64,000 bases of DNA from positions 2,953,663 to 3,017,662 of the forward strand of contig QXEO01000234.1 in assembly GCA_007115705.1 (NCBI GenBank), written 5' to 3'. Source of the DNA: Dactylis glomerata. Lineage: Eukaryota > Streptophyta > Magnoliopsida > Poales > Poaceae. Below the pieces are notes generated by a model, which saw only the letters and a list, made by a program, of their open reading frames with translations, searched no databases and was not told the DNA's origin. The translations under genes and the position numbers were made by a program. Below, one piece after another: positions 19,201 through 32,081 of the stretch (the first letter of the stretch is position 1; every line of letters starts with the position of its first letter).

Positions 19201-22200
19201 TAAACCAATGAACCAAAACTTCTACTGAATTATCCATCTTAAAAGTTGCAGTAGTACGGGACGTACCGTTAGTACCAGTTCTCAAACCTCTTAGGACCTG
19301 CAGAATGTCCAACCCATCTTTTATTTTCAGGACAGCAACCATCCGCTCAAGACTAACAGCTCCATGAACAACAGCTCCCACAACAAGTGCAGAAATAGCA
19401 GCAGCAACTTTTCCAGCCCTCCCAACAAAGCCTTTCCCTGAGGTACTTTGTTCATTCATATGATTTCCATAGGCATCGTGGGCCTCAGAAGATGATTGAA
19501 ACTGATTGCGCTGGATCTTAGGAGGAGAAAAGGCTGCGGTAACAGCTGAAGATGCTTCAACAGCCAGAGCTACTTCAAATACACGACTGAAGCGATCCCC
19601 CAAAGCTTCTTTCAGTAAGCAAAGAGAACTAATGTGGATGTGTAAAGTGTGCCGAACAAAGTTCAATGAATTGCCAATAGAAGGAATTCCATGATAGTTA
19701 CCTCCTGCAAAATCCAAATGTTTAGCTATGGCGTGACCAGCATTGACAACAATTGCAGAAACAGCAGAAACAACTGCTGAAGGATCTCCATCTGGACTAG
19801 CTCCCCCGTTTTGCCTGATACATTCTACTAAGCCCAAAACAGTATCATGTGCAATTTGATAACTGTCTTCCTTCTCAAAAGAGGGACTCTTGGGTGTTGC
19901 AAGAATTTTCTTTTCCTTCAAATTCCGTTGAATCTCATCAGTTTGCCGCTGCACTATCTCTTTCATGTTTGGAACAATTCTTGAACTCCTTCCATTCAGC
20001 TTTTGACGGATCTGCTCATCAATCTCTTCACCTGCTGAAACTCCTGAAGAAGAAACTAAATCACCATGGATTGACCTCCCATTATCAAGCTCAGCTAGCA
20101 GTCGCTGGTCACATGTGGTCCTAAAATTCTTCTCCCACCTCACCACGCTAGCCACATCTCTGTACTTCCTCAAAAAATATCGGGTATAAGGAAAAGCTGC
20201 TGATGCAGGATGCCTTGCAGTTGCTAACACAAATTGTCTGTTCGTTAAAGCATGGAGAACTTCAGGCAAGAGATCAGTTGCAAGAAGTATGCTCTCATAC
20301 CTGTAAGATTACATAGTAAACCAGTCAGAGAAAATTGATATAGCAAATTAAGTATATACCAGAGCCCAAAATTTAAAAAATGCGGAACACAATAATCACG
20401 GATAAATATCTCCCTACCCTAGTCTAGAGGACTTTGTTCTATTCAAAAACAAAGGCTTTAACTGAACAGTGTTTCAAAAAAATAGTTCAGAATAATCCAT
20501 ACCAGTAAACAAATAGAGTTGAGCATGCCTACGTATAAAACCAGAAATACAAAGGATTCTAAGTAATTTACAGAGAATATCAACAATAAAAAACTTTAGA
20601 CAGTTGATAGAGATAAATGGTAGATATATAAGATAACAGACTGCAGATATCACAGAATATTGCTCACTTATTGTAAGCCTTCTTCCATGTAACTGGATAA
20701 GGCAGAACACAAGTGAAGTCACCACAATCTAGACCACATTTTGCCTTCAAAATAGATGCAGAAACAAGAAAATGGAAAGGGAGGGGGGGTCTAATTAATA
20801 AATTTCATTAACCGCTATTCTCATTCCTTCTCATGTTACCTGCTTCTTTTCATATAAAAAATAAAGACTGATGGAATCAACGTACCTAAGCAACGATGAG
20901 AACACAAGTGCCTCACCAACCTGACAAACTTGGTTATCTCTGTTTTTCATATGTGCACCACTTCTCCCGACTTGACCTAGCGTAGACATACCGCCACGCA
21001 TTTTTGCTAGCAACCATACAAGGAATCTTACACCAGAGACTAAATCAAAGCATGTGTCCAGTATATAGAGAATTGACATTAGTTCTTCATCGCCTAGCCT
21101 CCATCTGGACGCAGTTTTTTCATCAGGCTGAGAGGAAAAGGAGCTTATTGAATTGGTAGCTTTACAAGCTGTTGTTTCATTTCCTTCAATAAGTTTCCTT
21201 ACTGATTTCAACAACCACACAGAGATAGAGCGCCTTTCGAGCAATCTAAGTTTCTTCAAGGACTTTCCAACTTCCGCCAGATTTGTCATCCTCGTGTGAT
21301 AAGCATCTTTGGCATTGTCACCATCAGTGCTAGTTTTATGGTGGGGACAGCTCAGCTTGCTCTCGCAAAGATGACTAGTGGATGCCTCCCCCTGACTGCC
21401 TTCAATCCTAGCAGTCGCAAGCTGTGCAAGATTCTGTGTTTTGCGAACCACTTTTGCTCTACCTCTAGAGGTTTGTTTAATGGATTTCAGTGCAGGTTCA
21501 GCCTTAAGAGATTCATGTAGCTCTGTCCCTTTCTTCACCCACCAAACATCTTCCTCATCTGATTGAATCAATGGGAACACCTGGAAAGGAGAGGTTCTCT
21601 CATCCAATTTCTGTCCCTTCGTCCTCATACAATCCTCACAATCGTTTTTCACTTCTCCAGTATCCACTTGTGTGAGTGTTGAAGTTGATGATCCCTGAAA
21701 GTTCACTCTGGTTTCACAATGTTCTGATTCAACTGAGTGAGGATATATAAAACACAACAGACTCGACACCAGAACTTTCACGTCTTCTACTTGTTCAGGC
21801 ACACTGCTATAACCAGGGCCTCCTGATGCAACTGAAATATCACTCTGCTTCCGAAAGCAGGAATTTGAAGTGACTTCACCCCTGTTATTTGCATCAAATG
21901 ACTGACCAGTCGAAAGTTCAGAAAGCACAAGGCGTCGCTCACTAGAATATGTTGACATCATCTCATGCAATTGTTGCTCTTCAAAAACTACATCTCCCTC
22001 AAGAATATCAATTAAATATGATCCAGGAAGCTGCTTTAATATTCTGTGGTGCCTCCTTTTCCTTTCTGTGTCTAGCAAAGTACCATTCTTGTCGGTTACT
22101 CCACTGATAATTAGCTGCCTTACATAAGCTTGAGGGTAAAATAGACCGCTGCTAATAAGCTCTATGATGAGTAACTCAACACGTTTAAAACCTGCAGCAC

Positions 22201-25200
22201 TGCTAACCTCATGCTGATCCAGCCAACACACAATAATATCATGCAGCGGACCAGGACTTTCAAACATATACTTCCTTCCCTTCTTCTCCTCATTCTTTGC
22301 ATTACTTCTCAATCCAGAAGAATCATCCACTGTAGTTGCTGCTAAAGACGCATCATTCAAACCTTTACCAATATTATTCATTGCAATGCGACTGCTACTC
22401 TTAGAGCGAGACAAGTTATTCATCTCATTCATTTTGTTTTTCAAGATAGACACTGCCACATGTATCTGAGATAAATCTCTCCTTCCTGTAAATTTTACAT
22501 TCAGACTGGGAGATGTACGACAATCACGGTAATCACATGTTGCCCATTCACAAAGAAAAAAGACAGAACAGATTAGGGATAACTCAACAGTTCCAATCCA
22601 CATTAGAGAAGACTGCAAGCAAGGGCTGACTTCTTTAATCCACCTTTCTTCCATTAATGCATCAGAAAGATCATTAAAGAGTGAAGAATACGCCATTGTC
22701 AAATTTCCGGTGACAAGAGCCTTGTCCAGAGCCTGTACCACTTTTGCTGCACCACGAGCTTGAAGGTTAGGATTGGCAAGAGTCGAAAGATCTGATGCGC
22801 GTCTCTGAATTGAACAAACAGCATATCCGCAGGACAGGTACCGGAACACATCTGGCCTCTTAGAACTAGAAATTTCACCACCACTAGTTATCTTCAGCAA
22901 AGCACCTCTGCCATATACATCTGGGGCCACAACTGAAGGAAGAGGAAAGCAGTCGAAAGAAACAAATGTATCCGGCACTGTGAGTACCATGTATCGCAGT
23001 AACTCAGCTATAGCAGAAGAGATAGATGACCTTTTCGGGTTATCAAGAACAGATGCATCACTCAGACGTCTAACCAGAATTTCCACAAACATGTGCACAT
23101 ATGTTTGTGAGAGAGTGATGGTCTCAACCAAGCCAAGTACAACAGGCAAAAGAAGCTCTAAGGCCTCAAATGAATCTCTCTCCTGGATGGAGGGTAGAAG
23201 CAAGTCATTCACAAGAAAAAACAATCAAGGGAACTGATCAACTAAAACATCCTAAAATATAATGAGTCGATCTTTCAATGCAATAACAGTACCTGAAGTT
23301 GGCGACATAACCATTCAATAAGTACCGAGGGAACTAGCAATTCTTCTGTTAGATGCCATTGGACAAGACGAACCATATACCACCATTTGAAGTGCAACAC
23401 AGGCTCTTCAGTGTCTCCGCCAACTGAGGATGCTTCGGTTTTTATTTTGACTTGAGTTGCCCCAGAAAGTAGCCCTGGTGATTGATGTTCCTTAAAAGAC
23501 GAAGGTACCTCTTTTAAACAAAATTCGTCCAGTAGCTGTTGTAAATATTCAACGACATCCTTTGTCCACTGGTTAGATCGTTGATTATCAGAAGCACCTG
23601 TTGAAATACTGCTGGATGTTGGTCGAACCTGTGGCTATAAATTGAATACACTTTATCACAATTATGTAGTATGATGTTTGGTAGGAAGCATGAGATAGTC
23701 TCAGAAGACATTGCAAACCTGATTGAGGTATGTAACTTTCACAAACCATGTTGCCCTTAGTAATGGGATATTACATCGAGTGAGAACATCAAAAAGTGAT
23801 TTCCTACGATAACCATGAGGAACATGCTCAGATAATGCACGCAGCCGCTTGTTTGGCTGGGCAAGGGCCTGCAGAGTAACGATACACATTAAAGATACAA
23901 GAATAATAAGTTGAAGTGGCCATAATAATAAAAGTAAACTCGGCACCAGTAAAACCATAGATCAAGATCACTAATCTATTAGCCTCCACACCCTTTCTAG
24001 ATGCAATATTCTTGATATCCAGTACAGGAAATCTATAAAGATAGGAAGTAAGCCTGGCCCACTTGGTTGGGGAGTGGATGTACAACTACAACCTCAACGT
24101 TGGTATACTTTATGGAAACGAATTTGAGTTCCTATTTATACTGTAGGGATCTCCCTTACAGTTTTATAGCAAAAATGATCTATAAAGATGCCCCCTAAAC
24201 CCAAATTACGTAACTGAAAAAAAAAATGGGTTTGAAATCAAAGCAACTCCAAAGCAAAGACAGATAGTTCATCATTAACTGGAATGAAATACACACACTT
24301 CCACAATAAAATACTGAACTATATCGAATAGCTAAACATCATGCAAATTAGCAAAAATGAAATAAAAATACAGAACTTTTAATAGCGTCCCATTGAAAAG
24401 AAAAAATAACAATAAATGGAAGGTTAGTTCGATTAACCTCGGTCCATTTTCTGCGTGTGTCCTCATTACATGGCCTTTGCTCCGGATAAACTCCAGGTTT
24501 AATCAACAGTGATCCAGAAAGAGGAACTCCATAAACTTGGCCAGCCTATTAAAACAAGAAAATAAGAGAGATCAAAGTTTGACAGCCATCCACATTTAAG
24601 CAAATAAGCCAAATCAAGATCGATGATGCAATACCTTTCTCTTCTGAGCACGAGATTCATTAATAGCCCTCAACCGCTTCTTTAGTGCCTTCAGCAAACA
24701 ATGGACAACAACAAAGTGTGAAGAAACCATAGTCTAAATGCCATACAGAGAAGGAAAGAAGATACAATGATGCAACCAAAGAAATTAAAGATGTGCTTTT
24801 AAGATTCGACGTACTGTCCACCGGCGAAAAAGGTTTGGTAACTAATCCCTAAGAAATATATGACCTATCTAAAATCCTTCCCTGAGAGCTTAACATTAAG
24901 TCACACCCTTGAAACGTTACAGATCAGCAAAGTAAACTCCAGAGGATCTCCACTTAAACTCTGGTATTAAAGAAGGACAACCCATTCTGGTTAAAAGTCA
25001 AGCCTTCCACATGCACAAAATGTGTTGTCTACAGTTTAAGCTCTTAATATTTAGCATACCCACTTGCATTTATAATGATAACATGAACGTCTGAAAGAGT
25101 AGTGTTCTAAAAGGCAGCAGCCTAGCCTCCCATCTAGGTGACCCTCAACCCTGACAGGGTGCCCGATGCCACCCCGACTCCCTCTCAGCACCCAAAGAGA

Positions 25201-27498
25201 ACAGAAGCAAGCAATCCAGAAACCAAGCGACAGAGTAAAGTTTTTTAAGACTACACGTGTGCTGATGATCAGTTAACCCAAAGGAAGTACTTTATTATTA
25301 CTAATGAGATTAACTAGCCATTACAGCATCCATAATCCACAATAGCAGTTTGTGTGCAGGCTGATGAACTGTAAAAAACAGAAAACAGTGACAAAATATA
25401 ATTCACGTGTTACAGTCAGCCAATAATCTATCAGGGTATGAAATGGTACAGAAGGTAAATCAATGAGTAGAACCCAGGTGTGCCAAATGATTGTTGACAC
25501 AAAGTGGAACATAAATAGTTATGACTGGCAAATCATATCATGAAAAATTAAGCGAAAACTAATTATAGCATGCGCACACAAAAAAACATAATGGCAAAAC
25601 AAGATCCGCCCACAAGCTAATTCAGCGTATACTGGCCAAGTTTTCTTACCTCCTTGCATTTTACAACAATATCTGGCTTGCAGAAGTATGAGATATTGCT
25701 GAGTACAATCTCTCTTGCTTCCTATGAAATCCATCAAAGAAAGATTTGCAGTCATGACTCAAGAACAATAGATAGATAGTGAATTATAACTTCGTCTAAA
25801 CTCGTGACAGTATTCAAGAAGCAGGGGGGGTGGCCCTAATGCATCTTACACAACTTTTATTCCCAAACGCACCTCAATTCCATCAACAGTCTCTTTATAC
25901 CCAGACTGTACATATTCTTTGGTTAATGTCTCTTCAGGACAATTTGGTGTTTGAGGATAGAAGTCAGGTGGTCCAAGCCTATAAAAGAGCCAGTGTAGAG
26001 GAATACTGCATGAGATCAACTGAAATCATATCACAAGACTAAAGAACTACTTCATCTGTTCCATAATATAGTATATTTTGGCAAACTAATTCAGCTTGCC
26101 AAAACATACTATATTATGAAACATAGGTAGTAGTATATGTTGCCGAAAGAAACAATAAAAATGTGTTCACATATGCAAACAGAGGCTCAAAACTGAAACA
26201 CAGCCACTGTGAGATGGATATGTAAATGAATAAGCACACCCTGGCTCTTCCAGTGGACTGCTTTTGGTTCAGAGGTTCATACATACTTGTTGTTAAGTGG
26301 TTCTTTGTCACACTTTAGCCTGTATGGAGCTAGCTGTTGTTGCCGCCTGAAAAAAGGTAGGACTTAGTAAGCACGGGTTGCAACTTAATACCGGTCACAG
26401 AAACGCAGAAGACAAATTTGGATAATAGTGCCAACTTACTTCAACAGGACCATGGCAATAATTAGGTGGTTTTGGCACCGGTACATTTTGTTCTAGTCAT
26501 CAAGAACCCTATATCCTATTAATTAGCTGCTACAAAATTATGGTATTGGCGAAAAGTGACAAGGCGCTTCTTTTTAGGGGAAAAGATTCATTTTTTATTC
26601 TTAACGAATTAAAAGTATTTGTGAATGTCGAGGGTTCATTCACCCCCAATGAGAAACAGAAATCTCCATTCTGTAAATGCCACATGCCATTCAAATCATA
26701 TCCCACGCAAGCTTCTGTAAGTTTATTTATGTAATCATACAACAAACAGGAACCGGCAGTTCCTTTGTCTTCCAACCATACAGATTGAAGTATACTGTAG
26801 TGACATGCCAAACTAATGGTAAGGACTTGATGCTCTGTGACACTGACGTGCACATGCTACTGGGATACTTACAGAGTTTCATAGATAATACATCCACGTG
26901 TCGCATAATGGCGTGAAAGATGACTAGGATTTTTCTAAAGCATTACTCAAAATGAACTAACTTGTCCGTATTCAGGATAAATGAAGGTAAACAGGGTTGT
27001 TTGATAAAAATATCTTCATTTGTACAAACTCTACAACAGATTGCTAGCTTGACTCTGAATAACAGTCCTAAATAAGGATAGCTATTCATTCGGTTCATAA
27101 GCTGAAGATTCCAAGTATAGCATACGGCGAGTTCGTTATTGGAAGTTGGCTCACGCGCGCGTTAACGTAAAAACAATAACGGCTCGAACGAAACAACGTT
27201 ACTATGGTAACCGACAGTACATTAGCAGAGTACCATTAATAATCAGTGAAAGACTCCTGTCAACTAAACACTACCAAATTGGCGCCTCGGCTCGCTATGT
27301 CAATGGCAAGTTTGAGGAGCAACTAAATTTGCACGGACAAAACAGGGGGAGCAGGAGCGCTTACCTCGGGTTCACGGGGTAATTAGGAGAAGCGTAGGGC
27401 GACGCTTCTAGCCTGGAGCTGTTGTCCCTGCCGCTTGACACCGGGCCGCCGGTGAACCCGGAGCTGTTGCTGTTGCCAGCGCCACCGTACCTCTGCAT
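16267..27498 (-). CDS. MED12: Mediator subunit MED12, twelve exons
   Basis: MED12 is the large subunit of the CDK8 kinase module of Mediator, a nuclear regulator of RNA polymerase II; in Arabidopsis it is CENTER CITY/CRYPTIC PRECOCIOUS. Exons (minus strand, 5' to 3'): 27365-27498, 26287-26346, 25873-25978, 25650-25721, 24635-24688, 24438-24545, 23719-23868, 23293-23628, 20886-23182, 17742-20300, 16902-17220, 16267-16710. All junctions are GT/AG and phases agree, giving 6639 nt and 2212 residues, the usual size for plant MED12. The start MQRYGGAGNSNSSGFTGG matches the family N-terminus. The Med12 domain is in exon 7 (residues 179-228: SLFDVLTRC.IPLLRATWFVK). Exons 9 and 10 carry two thirds of the protein. 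The Ser/Pro-rich C-terminus ends ...GSLDDDS. No frameshift or premature stop was seen. Introns hold a MITE (26050-26130) and an 81-bp tandem duplication (17523-17684). Confidence 0.95.
17523..17684. repeat. 81-bp tandem duplication in a MED12 intron
   Basis: Two copies, 17523-17603 and 17604-17684, each begin CTAGAGTAT.TGGAGTCAA and share GACAACAAATA and AATAAACTAATAACTGAAAAC. They lie in the intron between exons 10 and 11. Confidence 0.85.
26050..26130. mobile_element. Stowaway-like MITE in a MED12 intron
   Basis: An 81-bp element with imperfect terminal inverted repeats (CTTCATCTGTTCCATAATATA... and ...TATATTATGAAACATAGGTAG) is flanked by TA at 26048-26049 and 26131-26132. The ends match the grass Stowaway/Mariner pattern (CTCCCTCCGT..CATAATATA) with mutations. 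It sits in the intron between exons 2 and 3 of MED12. Confidence 0.8.
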
Positions 27499-28090
27499 CT
27501 CCCCAGGCAAGTCAGCAGCAGCATGCCGCGAACATGGGAGCAGACCACCGGATTCCCCGCGCCCACGCGAAACCCTAGAACCGGATCAGGGCAGCTGCCC
27601 GCCGAATCGACGGGATCCGCGCGCCTGCCACCAGGACTCCCCGATCCCAGCCGTAAAGCTAGGGTTTTTACGGCCGGAACTCGGAAATCCGCGTGCAATT
27701 TCCCCGAGAAAAATACGCGGAGGAGCTAGGGTTTCCGAATCCGTCGCCGGAACCCTAGCCGAGCGCGGAGGAGAGCACGGGCGAGAGCGGGGGAGGAGGA
27801 GGGAGCGGGACGGAGGGCAGTGACGGCGATTGGTGGGGGGATTTGGGGGGCGGAGGTGGTAGAGAGAGAAAGTGGCGGAGTTTGACTCTTTTTTAAAGCT
27901 GCTTCCTTTCCTCTTGCTGCCCTGTTTCCTTGTTCGCTTTCTCTCTCTAGCTCAGCTCAGCTCAGCTCAGCTCGGAGTGTTGTGTTGTGTTGGTCGGATG
28001 AGCTACCGAGGCTTTCTCTCTCTCTAGTCACTTTCTCTCTCTAGGTTGTGATGATGATGACGAGAACAACAACAACAACAGAGGATCTGG
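27499..28090 (-). promoter_or_regulatory. MED12 5' UTR and promoter region
   Basis: GC-rich sequence upstream of the MED12 ATG gives way to low-complexity DNA: a (CTCAG)n run at about 27951-27973, GTTGT repeats, CT-rich blocks (28010-28045) and CAA repeats (28064-28080). CT/GA-rich tracts are common in plant core promoters. No TATA box is placed. A plus-strand open frame at 27422-27823 is an antisense by-product. Confidence 0.5.
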
Positions 28091-29443
28091 TCTGGGTTTT
28101 TTTTGGATTTCTCTTGACAAGAGTCTTTTCTTTGTCCTATACTCCTATGCCCTCAAGGAGGAAAAAGGTGTGAGAGGCTCTCCTAAAAGTTACTAAAGAA
28201 TTTTATGGAATAGATATGTGGAACCTTTTTTATTAGAACATGCAAAAATAACTTTTGTACGTGTATCCGCAATAGCATGCACAAAGTTTGTATGTGCATG
28301 GGATGAACAAATGTTGTAAACTATAATATGCGGATATAAATAGTTGTTATGTATACGGAATGAAATCGCGTGAACAGGAAAACATAATGAATACACAACA
28401 ATTATTTCTGTCATTAGCATTGTCTACCCTCTAGAGAAAAATCATGTGCATTTGTGTACCAATTATTTTCATTATTGCATTGCTCCGCATCGAACAACTC
28501 ACGCTATGTTTAAGGTAGTCTTAGGATGTTCGATTATTGCTATTGTTTGCCGTCCACTGAACAAATCATCTTTGTCAGTATGCTTCCATTCCTTATAGGT
28601 GGGTGTCTTACTTTCTTCAAAATTTATAACTTATAGGGTATGTTAGCCTCAAGAGCGCTTCATTGCTAAAAATACACCTCCACGAATCTTGTCTCAACCC
28701 ACCCACCCCACACACGCACATGTGAATAATGTGAGTGATGGATTGACCTCTCGTGAGATAAATATGGTTGATATATGTGTGTGACATTTGTGCGCTAAGC
28801 AAATGGTGGAAGAGCTGAACCACATACATGAAGTCCTTTGTATTGGTGGATAACCCACACGTGTTGCAGCGGAAATCTTTTCAGAAATTTTGTTGTATAA
28901 ATCAAAGGATATAAGGCGCTTAAAATATGAAAATATGCAACATTAAATTGGACAAAATAGTTGCAGGGTTAAATTTAAATGATTGAAATTATTTACTGTA
29001 TAACTAAAAATTAGTGACATGGGCAATTGTATTAGATTTTATGGATATGCTGCATGTAAAGATATACTATAATTAATTAATTTTATGGGCTGATGTGATA
29101 ATTGGTTGGCTGACATGGTGGATAATATGGATATATAGCTTGCATGTTGAGAAAGACCTTTTAAATAACTCTTAGTGAGGTTTGTTTTTTATAAGAAGTA
29201 GGTGCATGGAAGTATATCCACCCATTACATGCCTCTAACGAATATTTGTGCATTTAAGAAGGTATATGCAGGGTTGGCATGTGTAACTACTAAAGATCAC
29301 CTCAATCACCTCAATCGTTCTTACCTTGGTTAACTGAATATGCAACACCCTCTTTTAGTTAACTATATATAGGAATGAGTGTTGTTGTGGGTCATTCGGT
29401 CGTGGATTGTGTAAGTGTGAGTGTGGGCTTTGATCCGGTGTCG
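28091..29443. other. Intergenic, AT-rich, no supported gene
   Basis: No ORF with recognisable content and no clear repeat termini on either strand. Some GTATATG-type low-complexity sequence occurs. It separates MED12 from the retroelement-rich half. Confidence 0.5.
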
Positions 29444-29448
29444 AGTAG

Positions 29449-30377
29449 TGTCGGGGGGATGACCCCCGGTAGGGTCAAGAGACTAGAAAGAGATGGGATA
29501 AGAGATTGACTTTATTGTGTTTGACCAAGGTTGGGCCTGGCCGGCATATAGGTGTATCGGCCAGGCCGGCATATAAGCCGTATCCCGGCTAGTATTCAAG
29601 AATGTCGGCATAGCCAGAATACCTCGTGTAATATGCCGGCATGTATATAATATGCCGGCCTAACCAAGTTGATATATTGTGGAGGAACAGGGCAGGCCGG
29701 ATTACCCGACCAGGGGTCGGTGGTCCGGCATATAGGTCCGGCATATGACCAACGGTTATATCCGGGATACAGAAGTCAACTAGAGGGTCACATCCCTACA
29801 ATCAAGGAGAGAACCTTCCCAGCATGGAGGAAGATCATGATGACAGGGTGCACAGTGGTGGTCTACCAACCATCACTGTGCTAAAGTACAGTCCTTGCCA
29901 CCACAGTGGTAAGGTCATAGTCAAGCAAGTACAAGGTACAGGGATGGTGAGTCCCATCGAGAGCAATCAGGGATGAAGTCAAGGGTAGGCTGCCATCGTC
30001 ACCTTGTCCTATTTGGACTGTAGTTGGTGTCATCTGCTCCCAGATGACCGTTGTAACCCTGGCCACCACTATATAAGGTGGCACAGGGAGCCCTAGCCAA
30101 TGGTTGGTCACTCTCTAGTCTCATAGTTCATAGTTCATCTTCCTCCTCTCACAGAGAGCTTGGAAGCACCATTGTTGTACCTCCATCGATCCAAATATAC
30201 ACGAGAAGTAGAGCAGGAGTAGGGGTGTTATCTCCTTACGAGAGCCCCGAACCTGGGTAGATCTGAGTTCCTTTCTGTCGTGCTCGTTAGTACGTTCCCC
30301 TCTCCTGAATCCTCTAGCACTTAGTTCGGCCCCTACTTTAGCCATCCCATGGCATATGTTGTTTCACCATGACGACA
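29449..30377 (+). mobile_element. Solo LTR (929 bp) with AGTAG duplication
   Basis: The LTR begins TGTCGGGGGGATGACCCCCG and ends CATGACGACA, giving inverted TGTCG/CGACA termini. AGTAG precedes it (29444-29448) and follows it (30378-30382). A TATA box, CTATATAAGG, lies near 30068. CCGGCATATA-type motifs are repeated at 29540-29740. There is no PBS or PPT and no internal region, so the element has been reduced by LTR-LTR recombination. Orientation is taken from the TATA box. Confidence 0.9.
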
Positions 30378-30382
30378 AGTAG

Positions 30383-31090
30383 GCCTATACAACCTGCTAT
30401 AACGTGTCGTCATCGAGAATTTAAATGAACTCTCTCCCTAACCTTGCTTCTTATTCCTTTTGTTTGCTTTAGAATCCCTTTTAATGCTTCTTCCATCCAA
30501 ACCCTAGCCACGGCAATAACACTGCTGGCCCCATGCATTACATTTGGTTCAGAGCCTTGGCTCCTTGCTGCTCTTTGCAATATCGACATTGTCCTCGTAA
30601 CATTTATTGATCGGTTGATCCTCCAAGAATTAGCTGTAAATCTGATATCAATGTTTCCCTGCTACAACAGCAAAGTTGTTGCAGCGACGGTGGTGCGAGA
30701 CTACGTGTGGACGGTGATGCCCCAATTATTTGTGGTGTGGAGATGGGCGGCGATTCGGATGAAAATCCTGCCCGACTTTTGTCGGACCAGCGGCGATGGT
30801 GCATGTGGGTGTCGTTCCCCTCTTTGGAGGCGTTGCCGAGGTGTGTTGCCATCTCCCTCACTCATTTGGAGTTTGTAAGTGTCTTCGGGTGAAAGCCTAG
30901 ATTCAGAGGAGGATCGGCACAATGGCAGCATTCTCGATGTCGTCTCTCTGTTGGGAGAATCGTGTTTGAAGACATGGCTTGGAGGTCCTATTGTTGTGCT
31001 CCTCCGATGTTCACCATTGTCCAAGCTTGAGTTGTAGCGGCGCAATGTACGTTGTCACTGGTGAGACCAAGATGGTGCCTCCCTCCGGGC
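30383..31090. other. Repeat-like noncoding sequence, unassigned
   Basis: The GGCGACGGTGG..., 'GGAGGCGTTGCCGAGGTGTG' and 'GGGTGAAAGCCTAGAT' style phrasing resembles untranslated parts of grass transposons, but I cannot assign a family. Open frames at 30444-30892 show no domain. Confidence 0.35.
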
Positions 31091-31460
31091 TGATGATGCA
31101 TGCAAAATTCATGCATCAACTTTGTAGTTTATTGATGCATATTCCAACATATTTAGATGTTATAAGATGTTATAATCATATTTTGTATTGATTTATGGCA
31201 ATTTTCCATCGACCCCCCTTATTTTGGATATAACTCTGTAGAATAGGAAAACCCTATTTTGTGTATTTTGATGTTTTAGGGACCTTCCGGAACTTAAATT
31301 GATCTAGGATTTTTTGGGAATTAATATTTTTACATAAGAAGCAACCTAGGATGAAGAACCATGAGAGGGGGCCACCAGGGCCCAAACAAGACCAGGTGGT
31401 GTGGACCCCTGGTTAGGCTGCGCCACCCAGGTCCATTTGGCCCTCGGACCTTTGATGTCG
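31091..31460 (-). mobile_element. Diverged LTR-like fragment
   Basis: AT-rich sequence followed by a GGGCCCACC-type block ('GGTGGTGTGGACCCCTGG...GCGCCACCCAGG') has the composition of Triticeae Gypsy LTRs and abuts a decayed gag. It contains a hairpin at 31091-31116 (TGATGCATG, a CAAAATT loop, CATGCATCA). Ends are not defined. Confidence 0.4.
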
Positions 31461-31993
31461 TCCATCTTCGCTCATCTTTCCATAGAATTTATTTTTCTCT
31501 GCCAATTCAATAATATCTGGATTAATAGAAAATTCATAAGCAAAATCTTTTATGTAGACTATTGGTTCATCAATTTTACTAGTAGTTGGAAATAAGTCTC
31601 CAATAAAGCATTATGAGAGCATCAAATTTATCAAGACCATCTAAATCCGCATCCACTAAAGCTCTACCAAAGGCAGCAGTATCATAAGGTGGAATTGATT
31701 TAGAAGCATTAGCCTTAGCAGCTTCTCTATTTGATTCAACAATTTTACTAGATGATGGATTGGATGAATCATGTGTCACTTCATCATCCATACTATCATC
31801 CAACGGTTCATTTTTAGTATTAGTAGGCATAGACATCTTAGACAATGGTGAACTATGCAAAGTAGCAAATTTCTTTTTAATAACAAGAGCAGCATTAGCA
31901 GGTGAAAAATTTGGTCTTGAAGGTAAATTCGTACCTCCTCTAGTACTTGAAGGCATGATCTCCTTCGCAGCAATATCCTTACTCTTTCCCATG
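31461..31993 (-). pseudogene. Decayed gag of a Gypsy element
   Basis: The minus-strand start near 31993 (MGKSKDIAAKEIMPSSTRGG) resembles the gag start of the Athila-like element at 45746 (MGKPRDG...). The frame runs to a stop at 31579. Matching sequence continues in another frame (VYIKDFAYEFSINPDIIELAEKNKFYG) until about 31465, so at least one frameshift is present. The gag is truncated by the junction with the LTR-like fragment on its left. There is no protease or pol. Confidence 0.7.
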
Positions 31994-32053
31994 ATGAGAA
32001 TGAATAAGTTCAGCAATAAATGATAACAAGTGGTCTTACCAATAAAGCTAAGC

Positions 32054-32071
32054 TCCCCGGCAACGGCACCA
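32054..32071 (-). other. Primer-binding site, tRNA-Asp type
   Basis: On the minus strand TGGTGCCGTTGCCGGGGA lies between the LTR edge (32082) and the gag start (31993). It matches, with one change, the TGGCGCCGTTGCCGGGGA PBS used by Athila-like elements. Confidence 0.8.
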
Positions 32072-32081
32072 AAAAATATCT

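Noticed and set aside
27422..27823. 133-codon plus-strand frame at the MED12 start
   Set aside because: It is antisense to MED12 exon 1 and its GC-rich leader and shows no recognisable domain.
27951..28080. CRISPR-like or regulatory tandem array upstream of MED12
   Set aside because: The repeats are simple sequence (CTCAG, GTTGT, CAA) without spacers of constant length, and the DNA is plant nuclear.
30444..30892. Protein-coding gene between the solo LTR and the gag remnant
   Set aside because: Overlapping frames on both strands, no domain, and repeat-like phrasing. No support for a gene.
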